Assembly: GCA_021296345.1 (NCBI GenBank)
Contig: JAGWAN010000008.1
Span: forward strand, 1 to 50,914
Direction: 5' to 3'
Origin: Acidimicrobiia bacterium
GTDB taxonomy: Bacteria > Actinomycetota > Acidimicrobiia > Spongiisociales > Spongiisociaceae
DNA: 50,914 nt
The translations under genes and the position numbers were made by a program. Positions 33,519 through 44,300 of this stretch are shown here, piece by piece. The notes beneath the pieces are model-generated. The model made no database searches. It was not told where the DNA came from and saw only the letters and a program-made list of their open reading frames with translations. Position 1 is the stretch's first letter. Each line of letters starts with the position of its first letter.

Positions 33519-35003
33519 ATGACCCCATATCGAGCCGCCGCTTCCCTGCGTGCCCGTTTTCTTCCCCACTTCGGCTGGATCGTGGCCTCGCTCATCGCCC
33601 TGGCGGTGTTGGTGGCCTGGCTGCCCGACCTGGACCTCCCACTCGGGGACAGTGATGACGGGCGGCTACTCGCCCGCTTCGGTCTGGCGGCCCGCAACTT
33701 CTGGGAACTCGGACCACTCGAGTCCGGTTTCGGCGCCCGCGTCGATCCGTACATCCGCGGCGAGTTCGGGATCGAACCGGGAGCGGTAGCGCCCGTGGAG
33801 GCTATGACCTACGCCCACCACCCGCCGCTCCAGGTATTCCTGGCCGTCCTCTCGGTCGGGATGCTGGGAGACAGCCCGGTCTCCCAGCGCATCGTGGGCT
33901 TCCTGATCGGCGCGGCGACGGTGCTGTTCATGGCCGGTGTCGGCCGGTCCGTCGGCATGAGGTGGGGTCCGATCCTCCTCGCCACCGGGGCCATGTCCGC
34001 CACCGGCTTCTTCTTCGTCTACGGGAGGATGGGCGGGGGCTTCTCCCTGATCGCGGCCTCCCTCGCCATGGTGGCCTACCTGCGGGAGGCGGACGATCCG
34101 CCCCGATGGGTCCTGTCGCTTGCCGCGGTCCTGTCCTTCGTCGCGGCCATGCAGTCCTGGATAGCCATCGCCGCGCTGGGTCTGGCGGTGATCTGGCTGT
34201 TCGGCGCCAAGCGCACCTCGGCGGTCACCTGGTGCGTAGCGTTGGGCGCCATCGCAGGCCTGGCTGTCACCGGACTATGGCTCCTGGCCAACACCCCCGC
34301 CGACGAGCTGACCCGCCAGGTGACCGCTCGGGTCGACACCGCCGACTTCACCATGGGAGAGTTCCTCGCCCGCCAGTGGCGCTTCGCCGGAGAGCTGACC
34401 CCCGTGTGGTTGCGTGCCCTGGCCCCCTTTGCCCTCGTGGCCGGCCTGGTGGATCGCCGCACCCGGGTACCGGTGGCCATCACGCTGGCAGTGGCGGCCG
34501 CCCTGACGTTCGGGACGAGCCAGGGCGCCTGGGTGCACCGCCTCTGGAACTTCCCCTGGCTGGCCCCGATCACCATCGGGACGATCGCCCTCGGGGACAT
34601 GGTGCGGCGGAGGATCGACCACCGTTGGGCCGCCTTGCTCGGAGCGATGGGAGCGATCGTGGTAGCCATCACGTTCTACGGTCTCTTCAACGGGCCGACC
34701 CGCGACACGTACCTGCTGGCGCCCGCCCACGCAGGCGCCATCGTCGAGCAGGCGCCGGCGCCGGAGGGCATCATGTGGGTGGCGCCCGGCATCCCCACGC
34801 CTCGCTGGGTGTCCTACTACCTCGACGTCCCGGTATGGAGGATCAATGAGCGTCACGCCGACCGGGTCAGTCCTGGCGATCTGGTGCTGGCACGCACCGA
34901 CCGGACGCAGGATTGGATCGAACTGCCGGAGGAATCCATCGTCGAAGCCGGGCGCTACCGGTTGCTGGACGGCGCCCTGATACAGGACCCCCACGAGCCC
35001 TGA
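33519..35003 (+). CDS. GT-C type membrane glycosyltransferase-like protein
   Basis: The 494-residue protein has about ten hydrophobic segments, from FGWIVASLIALAVLVAWLP to WAALLGAMGAIVVAITFYG, and a short soluble C-terminal domain. The acidic motif DSDDGRLLARF in the first external loop and the later HHPPLQVFL resemble the ArnT/PMT GT-C superfamily, which uses polyprenyl-phosphate sugars. Its role is probably envelope glycosylation, and its presence within the epoxide region may be incidental. A hairpin beginning 26 bp after the stop may terminate it. Confidence 0.62.
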   Translation: MTPYRAAASLRARFLPHFGWIVASLIALAVLVAWLPDLDLPLGDSDDGRLLARFGLAARNFWELGPLESGFGARVDPYIRGEFGIEPGAVAPVEAMTYAHHPPLQVFLAVLSVGMLGDSPVSQRIVGFLIGAATVLFMAGVGRSVGMRWGPILLATGAMSATGFFFVYGRMGGGFSLIAASLAMVAYLREADDPPRWVLSLAAVLSFVAAMQSWIAIAALGLAVIWLFGAKRTSAVTWCVALGAIAGLAVTGLWLLANTPADELTRQVTARVDTADFTMGEFLARQWRFAGELTPVWLRALAPFALVAGLVDRRTRVPVAITLAVAAALTFGTSQGAWVHRLWNFPWLAPITIGTIALGDMVRRRIDHRWAALLGAMGAIVVAITFYGLFNGPTRDTYLLAPAHAGAIVEQAPAPEGIMWVAPGIPTPRWVSYYLDVPVWRINERHADRVSPGDLVLARTDRTQDWIELPEESIVEAGRYRLLDGALIQDPHEP

Positions 35004-35029
35004 CCCCACCCCACCCCGACCGCCGCGTG

Positions 35030-35056
35030 CCCGCCTGCTCGGATGGCGTAGGCGGG
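35030..35056 (+). terminator. Hairpin after the GT-C gene, overlapping MITE copy 2
   Basis: CCCGCCT (35030-35036) pairs with AGGCGGG (35050-35056). The right arm is the left end of the MITE, whose end has GGCGGG where other copies have GGAGGG, so the base change completes the stem. Confidence 0.5.
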
Positions 35057-35159
35057 TGCTCAAAAGATGGGGATGGGTTGGCCCGCGCCCTGCGATTTCG
35101 CTAACAGCCATCGGGCCAACTGGTATCGGGCCAACTGGACATTCTTCAGTACCCTCCTA
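35049..35159 (+). mobile_element. MITE-like element, copy 2
   Basis: The 111-bp element runs from TAGGCGGGTGCTCAAAAGA to TTCTTCAGTACCCTCCTA. Terminal inverted repeats and interior GGGTTGGCCC/GGGCCAACTGG match the other two copies. An internal 15-bp tandem duplication (ATCGGGCCAACTGGT) is unique to this copy. Its right end lies 11 bp before the ATG of the SDR gene at 35171. Confidence 0.8.
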
Positions 35160-35170
35160 GGATCGGCGTC

Positions 35171-35938
35171 ATGAAACTCCAAGGACGCGCTGCTCTCATC
35201 ACCGGCGCAGGCTCGGGCATCGGCCGGGCCACCGCCGAGTTGTTCGCGAGCGAGGGCGCCGGCGTCGCGATACTCGACCGCGACGAGCAGGCCGCCGAAT
35301 CCGCCGCCTCGGATATCTCGGCCGAAGGCGGGGAGGCACATCCGGTGGTGGCCGACGTGTCGTCAGCGGACGAGGTCGCCCGCGCCGTGGCCCGCGCCGC
35401 CCGGCTCCTCGGCCGCCTCGACATCATCTACAACAACGCCGGCGTCGGATCCACCGGATCGATTGCGGACATCACCGAGGAGGACTGGGACCTCTGCTTC
35501 GCAGTCAACGTCAAAGGCACCTACCTCACGTCGCAGGCCGCCATCCCCCACCTGGAGGCCGCCGGCGGCGGATCGATCATCAACCAGGCCTCGGTAGCCG
35601 CCCTGGTCGGCATCCCGGGCTTCTCGGCCTACAGCGCCGCCAAGGGTGCGGTGGTCTCGCTGACCCGGGCCATGGCGCTCGACCTCGCCCCGATGGGTAT
35701 CCGGGTGAACGCGCTCTGCCCGGGCACCGTCTACACGCCGCTCATGGAACCGCTCATGCGCGAGCGCGGCGGCGGGAGTGTCGAGCGTGGCTTGGAGATC
35801 ACCGCCGCCAAGTACCCGATCGGACGCATCGGCACGCCGATGGAGATCGCCAAGGCCGCGCTGTTCCTGGCATCGGACGATGCCAGCTTCGTGACGGGCA
35901 CCGCCTTCACGGTCGACGGCGGCATGACCGCCCAGTAG
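35171..35938 (+). CDS. SDR dehydrogenase, candidate 2-(S)-hydroxyalkyl-CoM dehydrogenase, paralog 1
   Basis: The 255-residue classical SDR has TGAGSGIG (11-18), NNAG (88-91), catalytic S141, Y154 and K158, and ends DGGMTAQ. It lacks an Arg three residues before Tyr154 (it has Phe151), so it does not share the sulfonate clamp of the R-type enzyme. K214 in TAAKYPIGR lies in the substrate loop, where the S-specific enzyme is reported to use Arg211 and Lys214. It is a close paralog of the SDR at 45170, with shared flanking bases on both sides. Inverted MITE copies bracket it. The S-type role is inferred from context. Confidence 0.75.
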   Translation: MKLQGRAALITGAGSGIGRATAELFASEGAGVAILDRDEQAAESAASDISAEGGEAHPVVADVSSADEVARAVARAARLLGRLDIIYNNAGVGSTGSIADITEEDWDLCFAVNVKGTYLTSQAAIPHLEAAGGGSIINQASVAALVGIPGFSAYSAAKGAVVSLTRAMALDLAPMGIRVNALCPGTVYTPLMEPLMRERGGGSVERGLEITAAKYPIGRIGTPMEIAKAALFLASDDASFVTGTAFTVDGGMTAQ

Positions 35939-36045
35939 CCGGGAGGGTACTGAGAAATGTCCAGTTGGCCCGATACGTCGGCAACGAAAGCCCTGCTCGA
36001 GGCATCACAGGCCAACCCATCCCTGTCTTTTTCAGCACCCTCCTA
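35939..36045 (-). mobile_element. MITE-like element, copy 3 (inverted)
   Basis: In reverse complement it begins TAGGAGGGTGCTGAAAAAGA and ends TTTCTCAGTACCCTCCCG, homologous throughout to copies 1 and 2. It starts directly after the SDR stop codon and ends 10 bp before the ATG of the CoA-transferase alpha gene. It thus forms the whole spacer between the two genes. Confidence 0.8.
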
Positions 36046-36055
36046 GACCCGTCGG

Positions 36056-36970
36056 ATGGCCGTCCATCTCGCTCCCGACAAGCTGACCGACCTCGCGACG
36101 GCGGTGGCGATGGTGCGGCCCGGCTCGATGGTGGCCCTGGGCGGAGGCCTCTCGGCCCGGCTCCCGATGGCGCTGGTGCGCGGCCTGATCAGGGCCGGGA
36201 CCGGAGACCTCCACGTGGTCGGATCCGCCCATTCCATCGATGTGGACCTGCTGGCCGCAGCCGGGGCGATCTCGGTTTGCGAGCAGAGCTACGTGGGCTA
36301 CGAGCAGGATCACGGCTTGGCGCCGGCCTTCCGGAGGGCTGCTCAGGAAGGGTTGCTCGAGGCGCGGGAGAGCTGCTGCGACACCGTCCTCACCCAGCTT
36401 CGGGCCGCCGAGATGGGCCTTTCCTTCCTCCCCGTCCACGGCGTTAAGGGGACGGACATCGAGGGGCTGCATCCGGAGTACTCCCGGGTGACCTGTCCCT
36501 TCACCGGGCACGAGTACGTAGCCGTACCGCCCTTGGCCCCGGACGCGGCTCTGGTCCACGCCCCCATCGGGGACCGTCAGGGGAACCTCCACATCGAGCA
36601 GCCCTACGTCCTAGACGAGCGGTTCGCGATGGCCTCCGCCATGACCATCGCCACCGTAGATCGGATCGTTTCCGCCGATGAGGTGTCGGCGGCAGGCATA
36701 GTCGTCCCCTACTACCGGGTCGCCGCGGTGGTCGAGGCGCCGTTCGGCGCCCATCCCAGCTCGTGCTATCCCGGCTACGCGTACGACCGCGCTCATCTGG
36801 CGTCCTGGGTCGCCGCCGCCAGGACCGCCGAGGGCGCGCAGGACTACCTCGACCGCTATGTCACCGGCGTTGACGAGGACGGCTACCGCCGGCTCGTGGG
36901 CTCTGACCGGCTGGAACACCTGACCGGTTACCGGGCTTCCGACCGGGCCTGGATGGAGCTGTTCCGGTGA
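36056..36970 (+). CDS. CoA-transferase subunit A (glutaconate/IpdA type)
   Basis: The 304-residue protein begins with the family segment KLTDLATAVAMVRPGSMVALGGG and continues with DAALVHAPIGDRQGNLHI, typical of class I CoA-transferase alpha subunits. It overlaps its partner gene by four bases (GTGA). Because the carboxylase in this region yields a 3-oxoacid such as acetoacetate, the pair is a candidate for transferring CoA to that product. Steroid-ring hydrolases of the IpdAB type share this fold and are an alternative. Confidence 0.82.
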   Translation: MAVHLAPDKLTDLATAVAMVRPGSMVALGGGLSARLPMALVRGLIRAGTGDLHVVGSAHSIDVDLLAAAGAISVCEQSYVGYEQDHGLAPAFRRAAQEGLLEARESCCDTVLTQLRAAEMGLSFLPVHGVKGTDIEGLHPEYSRVTCPFTGHEYVAVPPLAPDAALVHAPIGDRQGNLHIEQPYVLDERFAMASAMTIATVDRIVSADEVSAAGIVVPYYRVAAVVEAPFGAHPSSCYPGYAYDRAHLASWVAAARTAEGAQDYLDRYVTGVDEDGYRRLVGSDRLEHLTGYRASDRAWMELFR

Positions 36971-37776
36971 GTTCGCGATTCGGTCTTGACGAGCTGTTCG
37001 TGGTCGAACTCGCCCGGACCGTGCGAAATGCCGAAGTCATCTTCCATGGCTTCGGGAGCCCGTGCGCCACGGTTGCCATGCACCTCGCCAAGCGCACCCA
37101 TGCCCCCCACGCCTTGCTGATCGAAGGCGCCACCTATGCGGTCAACCCCTCCCCCGCGTTCATCCCTCCCTCCAGCAACGATCACTCCCTGAAGCGGGGG
37201 TCGGCCTATTCGATGCGCTTCGAGGAAGCGTTCGACATGTCGATCAGGGGCGACGTGGACCTCATGTTCCTGTCGGGTATCCAGATCGACCCCCACGGGA
37301 ACACCAACGTCACCGCGGTGGGCGGGATGCCCCAGCCGAAGGTAAAGCTGGGGGGCGGCGGCGGCGGGTGCAACATGTCGGCCACTATCGGTCGGCTCAC
37401 CCTGTGGACCACCAACCACCGGTCCGGGCGATGCCTGGTCGAGGAATGCGACTTCATCACCGACATCGGCCACCGGACCCCGGAGGGAACCCGGGCCGAG
37501 TTGGGCTATCCGGGGGGAGGCCCGGAGGTGCTGGTCACCGAATTGGGCGTGTTCGACTACCCCGAGGGTCGGGCCCGGCTGCGGAAGCTGTTCCCGGACG
37601 TGACCCTCGCCAATGTGACGGCCGCCACCGGCTTCGAGTTCGCCGTGGCGCCCGACCTGGCGCCGGTGGAGACACCTTCGCGAGACCAGATCGACCTGGT
37701 GCGGGCCATCGATCCGCTCAACGTCCGCCGGCGGGAGTTCCGCCCTGCCGAGCTCGAACGGACCTTCTCCCTGTGA
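36967..37776 (+). CDS. CoA-transferase subunit B (glutaconate/IpdB type)
   Basis: The 269-residue beta subunit starts at GTG overlapping the stop of subunit A. It shows FHGFGSPCATVAMHLAKRTH, DLMFLSGIQIDPHGNTNVTA and the glycine-rich LGGGGGGCNMSATIGR loop of the family. No classical SENG or EXGXG catalytic-Glu motif is evident, as in IpdB-like relatives, so its chemistry may differ from standard 3-oxoacid CoA-transferases. The stop overlaps the GTG start of the acyl-CoA synthetase, which completes a three-gene coupled operon. Confidence 0.82.
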   Translation: MSSRFGLDELFVVELARTVRNAEVIFHGFGSPCATVAMHLAKRTHAPHALLIEGATYAVNPSPAFIPPSSNDHSLKRGSAYSMRFEEAFDMSIRGDVDLMFLSGIQIDPHGNTNVTAVGGMPQPKVKLGGGGGGCNMSATIGRLTLWTTNHRSGRCLVEECDFITDIGHRTPEGTRAELGYPGGGPEVLVTELGVFDYPEGRARLRKLFPDVTLANVTAATGFEFAVAPDLAPVETPSRDQIDLVRAIDPLNVRRREFRPAELERTFSL

Positions 37777-39833
37777 GCCTCGACTCGGTATTCGAACCGG
37801 CGCGCGTTGCCGTGGTAGGCGCCTCCGACCGTCCCGGCAAGGTCGGTTCGGTCATCTGGAAGAACCTGGCGGCCTTCGACGGCGAGATCATCCCGGTGAC
37901 CACCTCGGCGGACCGTGTCGGAGGCGTGCCGGCGGTCCCGAGCCTGACGGAGATCGAGGGGACGGTCGATCTGGCGATCCTGGTCGTGCCTGCCCGTGCT
38001 GCACCCGTCATCGCCCGCCAGGCCGCTGCCAAGGGAGTGGGCGGGATCGTGGTGCTGGCGGGCGGGTTCGCCGAGACGGGACCGGCCGGGGCCGCCCTCC
38101 AGGCCGAGTTGGTCGAGGCGGCGGGGCCGGTCCGGATCGTCGGACCCAACTGCTTCGGTATCCAGAACATCGCACGAGGCCTCAACGCGTCGATCACTAT
38201 GGCTGGCGATATCGAGCCGGGAAAGGTGGCCCTGGTCACCCAGTCGGGCGCGTACGGGATGGCGATCCACTCGCTGGCGCTGGACGAGAACCTGCGCTTC
38301 GGCAAGGTGTACTCGTCCGGCAACAAGGCCGACATCGGCGACCACGAGGTGATCCGCTACTTCCATGAGGATCCCGGCACCGGCATCGTCTGCCTGCTGG
38401 CGGAGTCGGTAACCGACGGGGCCGAGTTGGCCGCGGCCATCCGAGCCGCCAGCCCGACCATGCCGGTGATCGTCACCAAGACCGGTCGCTCGGAGGCCGG
38501 GGCTCGAGCGGCACTGTCCCACACCGGGGCCCTGGGTACCGACGACGCCGTTTTCCGGGCCGCCATGCGCCAGGCCGGGGCCATTACCGTCCGATCCGGT
38601 CTGGAGATGCTCGACGTCGCGAGGGTGCTGGCCACCCAGCCCCTGCCGCAAGGTACTCGGGCGGCCATCATCACCAACTCGGGCGGGGTGGGTGTCGAGT
38701 TGGCCGACATGCTCGAGGACGAGGGGGTAGAGGTCCCCGAGTTGTCGCCCGCTCTCAGGGATCGCATCGCCGAAAGGCTGCCTCCGATCGGCAGCGCCCG
38801 CAACCCGGTGGACATGACCCCCATCTGGTCGCGGTTCGCGGAGCTCTACCCGGGGCTCACCGAAACGCTGGCCCGCTCCGGCGAGGTGGACCTGGTGATC
38901 CCCGTCCTGCTCCAGCGGGCAGCCATGGACGAGGCCACGCTGGTCGGACTGCGCGACACCGTGGCGGAGCTGAGGGCCGCCGGGAACCAGGTGCCCGTCT
39001 ACTGCTGCTGGGTGACCCCTAGAGACGGTCGGGCCATGGCCGGGATGCTCCAGTCTGTGGGGATTCCCTGCCTGGAGTGGCCCGAGCGCGTGGCGAGGGC
39101 GGTCGGGCACGCGGTGCGCTACGCCGCCAGCCGCTCGGGCATCAACCCGCCCGTTCGGGTCGACCCCTCCGCACCCTTCGGGCTGGCGGACGGACCGGTC
39201 CCTGCTACCGAAGCAGCCCGCATCCTGGCCCGCTACGGGATCGGCACCGTGGAGAGCACGCTGTGCGCGACAGCCGACGAGGCTCTAGCCGCGGCGGAAC
39301 GCCTGGCGGGGCCGGTGGTGATGAAGACCGCCGTCCCCTCCGTGGCCCACCGGGCCGAGGTCGACGGCGTACGGATGGACCTGTCCACCGGAGATGACGT
39401 CCGGGACGCCTACGGCGACCTGTCCACGCTGGGAGCGGAGGTCCTGGTCCAGCCCAGGCTGGAAGGCGTGGAGATGGCAGTGGGGGCCGTGCGGGATCCC
39501 GTGTTCGGGCCGCTGGTGATGGCCGGTATGGGCGGGACCATGGTGGAATTGCTGGAGGATGTGGCCTTCGCGCTGGCGCCGGTCAGTAAGGAAGAAGCGA
39601 TCGGGATGCTGGAGAGCCTGAAGGGCTTCCCTCTACTCGCCGGTTACCGGGGCAGGCCGGCGGTTGACCTCGACACGCTCGGGGAAGCGATAGCCGGCGC
39701 CTCCCGCCTGGCCGCTGAGCACCCCGAACTGAGCGAGGTCGACCTCAACCCGGTAATCGCAACCGGATCCGGCGCGGTCGCGGTGGACTGGAAACTCTAC
39801 GTGAGCCACCCGCCCGAGAGCGGCCGGGCGTGA
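37773..39833 (+). CDS. Acyl-CoA synthetase (ADP-forming), fused alpha-beta
   Basis: The enzyme makes acyl-CoA from a carboxylic acid, CoA and ATP through a phosphohistidine. The 686-residue product has an N-terminal CoA-binding Rossmann domain (RVAVVGASDRPGKVGSVIWK), two succinyl-CoA-synthetase-like domains (GPNCFGIQNIARGLNASIT, and the active-site region ALSHTGALGTDDAVF with its His), and a C-terminal ATP-grasp domain (PVVMKTAVPSVAHRAEVDGV, EVDLNPVIA). GTG 37773 is the start; longer in-frame sequence upstream only overlaps the CoA-transferase. Activation of acetoacetate or another epoxide-derived acid is inferred from the operon. Confidence 0.85.
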   Translation: MSLDSVFEPARVAVVGASDRPGKVGSVIWKNLAAFDGEIIPVTTSADRVGGVPAVPSLTEIEGTVDLAILVVPARAAPVIARQAAAKGVGGIVVLAGGFAETGPAGAALQAELVEAAGPVRIVGPNCFGIQNIARGLNASITMAGDIEPGKVALVTQSGAYGMAIHSLALDENLRFGKVYSSGNKADIGDHEVIRYFHEDPGTGIVCLLAESVTDGAELAAAIRAASPTMPVIVTKTGRSEAGARAALSHTGALGTDDAVFRAAMRQAGAITVRSGLEMLDVARVLATQPLPQGTRAAIITNSGGVGVELADMLEDEGVEVPELSPALRDRIAERLPPIGSARNPVDMTPIWSRFAELYPGLTETLARSGEVDLVIPVLLQRAAMDEATLVGLRDTVAELRAAGNQVPVYCCWVTPRDGRAMAGMLQSVGIPCLEWPERVARAVGHAVRYAASRSGINPPVRVDPSAPFGLADGPVPATEAARILARYGIGTVESTLCATADEALAAAERLAGPVVMKTAVPSVAHRAEVDGVRMDLSTGDDVRDAYGDLSTLGAEVLVQPRLEGVEMAVGAVRDPVFGPLVMAGMGGTMVELLEDVAFALAPVSKEEAIGMLESLKGFPLLAGYRGRPAVDLDTLGEAIAGASRLAAEHPELSEVDLNPVIATGSGAVAVDWKLYVSHPPESGRA

Positions 39834-39937
39834 ACCCATCCCCGACCATCTGGCCAACCTGAGGATCACCGCACCAACCATGACGCCCTAAACCTCAGGA
39901 ACGCCGGCGCTCCTTCGGCGCGGCTTCGCTCGGGCCG

Positions 39938-40351
39938 CTAATCGATGCTCCCCGCGGGGACTACCCATTCACACCCCTGACCGGTGACCTCTGCGACTAG
40001 ATCAAAGTCACGGTCGTAATGGAGCACTACGAGTCCCTTTTCCTCGGCCGCGGCCGCAACCAGCAAATCTGGGATCTTCCTGCCCCTCTGACTCCTCGGG
40101 GCCAACATACGCTGGACCTGTAGAGCCCGCCGGACGTGCCACCGCGTCGTCTCGACCGGCGCCAGAGCGTCTAAAGCCAGCAGAAGCCGGTCCCACTCCC
40201 CCTCGTTACGGGCCGCATATCCGATCTCAAGATCGCTTATCAGGGCACGGGCCGCCAGGCCGGCGACCACGAGGGGTTCCACGACCTCTCGCACCGAGGG
40301 ATATTTGAGTCGGGTCAATACGCTCGTATCGAGCAGATGGCTCAACGCCAC
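39938..40351 (-). CDS. vapC: PIN-domain toxin VapC
   Basis: VapC toxins are Mg-dependent RNases that cut tRNA or rRNA. The 137-residue PIN domain has the acidic set D8 (HLLDTSVLTRL), E42, D95 (KIPDLLVAAAA) and D113 (HYDRDFD). Its 5' end overlaps the antitoxin gene by 10 bp, the usual vapBC arrangement. It separates the acyl-CoA synthetase operon from the carboxylase gene. Confidence 0.9.
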   Translation of the reverse strand: MALSHLLDTSVLTRLKYPSVREVVEPLVVAGLAARALISDLEIGYAARNEGEWDRLLLALDALAPVETTRWHVRRALQVQRMLAPRSQRGRKIPDLLVAAAAEEKGLVVLHYDRDFDLVAEVTGQGCEWVVPAGSID

Positions 40352-40536
40352 GCCCGAGAGCGATCGTCGGCCTTCATCTCGGCCAGATCATCGAGCGCCT
40401 TCGACACCCGACCATCACGACCCGAGACCGATTGGCGCAACGCCCGATTCACCGTTTCCTTGATCGTCGCGGTCCCCATCTCGGTACGGGCCGCGCTCAA
40501 GGCCCATTCGTCGATGTCAACCAAGTGCTTACCCAT
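40342..40536 (-). CDS. vapB: VapB-type antitoxin
   Basis: The 64-residue product begins MGKHLVDIDEWALSAARTEM and has TATIKETVNRALRQ, the ribbon-helix-helix pattern of VapB antitoxins that bind their own operator. The C-terminal part (KALDDLAEMKADDRSRAWR) would wrap the toxin. An AT-rich inverted repeat 11 bp upstream of its start is a likely autoregulatory site. Confidence 0.88.
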   Translation of the reverse strand: MGKHLVDIDEWALSAARTEMGTATIKETVNRALRQSVSGRDGRVSKALDDLAEMKADDRSRAWR

Positions 40537-40546
40537 ATGTCCCCAG

Positions 40547-40572
40547 TATATATGGATCAGGGCATCTATATA
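40547..40572. promoter_or_regulatory. Likely vapBC operator
   Basis: TATATATGGA (40547-40556) and TCTATATA (40565-40572) form an imperfect inverted repeat just upstream of vapB. Its low GC content stands out from the surroundings and would suit both a -10 region and a ribbon-helix-helix repressor site. Confidence 0.55.
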
Positions 40573-40596
40573 CGCTCACCGATCCGCTGGTTCTGA

Positions 40597-43199
<2,603 letters not shown>

Positions 43200-43360
43200 C
43201 CGGTCGGTATGTAGTTGATAGTTGATAGCTAAATCTATATTCCTATTGTTTAGGAGTAACGAGCGCCAGTATCTATCACCTGGCCACTGCTGGACGATCT
43301 GTTCCAAGGGATCCGCCAGCACCAACTACCGACTAGGAACTACCAACTACCAACTAGGGA
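43200..43360. repeat. Convergent spacer with composite repeat copy B
   Basis: The spacer between comA and the LLM oxidoreductase contains GTTGATAGTTGATAG, CCTGGCCACTGCTGG, the block GATCTGTTCCAAGGGATCCG (43296-43315) also seen at 33378, and three AACTACC/AACTAGG units from 43321 that extend to about 43369. AT-rich tracts around 43225-43250 stand out. No gene is present. Confidence 0.6.
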
Positions 43361-44278
43361 CTAATCAGCGAGATCGGCCAGGAGGTCCCGAGTGGCGCCG
43401 GTTCCGATCCCGGTGTCGAACGGGACCGCCCAGACATCGGTGGCGCCCGCATCGAACAGGGCCTGGATACGTGACCGGACCGTCTCCTCGTCGCCGGCGA
43501 TGACCGAGTCCGCCGGTCCGTCCACCCCTTCGCGGGCGAACAGTCGCTGGTAGTTGACGAGGTTGCCGTACATGCCGAAGGTCCGGTTGGCCGCGGCCCC
43601 GGCCCGGTCCCGGTCCGCGTCCACGGCCACCGGAATCCCCGCCAACACCCGGGGCGAGGGCTTCCCCGCCGCTTCCGCACCCTCGGAGGCGGCGGGCAGT
43701 ACCACTTCCTCCAGGGACTTCGGTCCGGCCAGCCACGTGGTAACTCCGTCGGCCAGCTCCCCGCCCAGCCGGCACATCCCGGGCGCCAGAGCGCCGACGA
43801 TGACCGACACCCGTGATGTCCCGGGTACGTTTATGGCCGCCTCGACCCGGTAATGATCCCCGGCGAAGCTCGCCTCGCCTTCCCCCAGCAACCCGTCCAG
43901 GACGGTCAGGTACTCCCGCAGGTGCCCTATCTGGCTCGAATAGTCGAGGCCGTGCATCCCCTCGATGACCGGACGATGGGAGACGCCCACGCCGAGCACG
44001 AAGCGTCCGCCCGACAGGGACTGGACGGTGGCCGCGGACTGGGCCAGCGCCACCGGATGGCGGGGGTAGGTGGGAACCACCCCCACCCCGAGCTCGATAC
44101 GCGAAGTCTGCTGCGCCGCCGCGGCCAGCATGGTCATCGAGTCGATGCCCCGGCTGAAGTGGATGCACCACGCCGAGCTGAACCCATCCTCCTCGGCGGC
44201 GACCGCATCACCGACCACGTCCTCCGGGGCCTTGAACATGCCTACCGGCTCGCCGCCGATAAGAATCGTGATCCGCAT
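43361..44278 (-). CDS. LLM-class F420-dependent oxidoreductase
   Basis: The 305-residue luciferase-like barrel begins MRITILIGGEPVGMFKAPED and has the family segments GFSSAWCIHFSRGIDSM, RIELGVGVVPTYPRHPVALA and SGGRFVLGVGVSHRPVIEGMHG. These are typical of actinobacterial F420-dependent hydride-transfer enzymes. F420 can be made here, since cofD and cofE are in the window. The substrate is unknown. It lies 22 bp downstream of the hydrolase gene on the same strand, and a role around epoxide or alkene metabolism is only suggested by position. Confidence 0.85.
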   Translation of the reverse strand: MRITILIGGEPVGMFKAPEDVVGDAVAAEEDGFSSAWCIHFSRGIDSMTMLAAAAQQTSRIELGVGVVPTYPRHPVALAQSAATVQSLSGGRFVLGVGVSHRPVIEGMHGLDYSSQIGHLREYLTVLDGLLGEGEASFAGDHYRVEAAINVPGTSRVSVIVGALAPGMCRLGGELADGVTTWLAGPKSLEEVVLPAASEGAEAAGKPSPRVLAGIPVAVDADRDRAGAAANRTFGMYGNLVNYQRLFAREGVDGPADSVIAGDEETVRSRIQALFDAGATDVWAVPFDTGIGTGATRDLLADLAD

Positions 44279-44300
44279 GGGTGGCTCCTGTCGGTCGGGT

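Noticed and set aside
37557..39110. 517-codon open frame on the minus strand
   Set aside because: It is the shadow of the CoA-transferase and acyl-CoA synthetase genes and has no recognisable motifs.
39841..39885. Possible fourth MITE relic (ACCCATCCCCGACCATCTGGC)
   Set aside because: Only a short stretch resembles the MITE interior, and neither terminal repeat is present.
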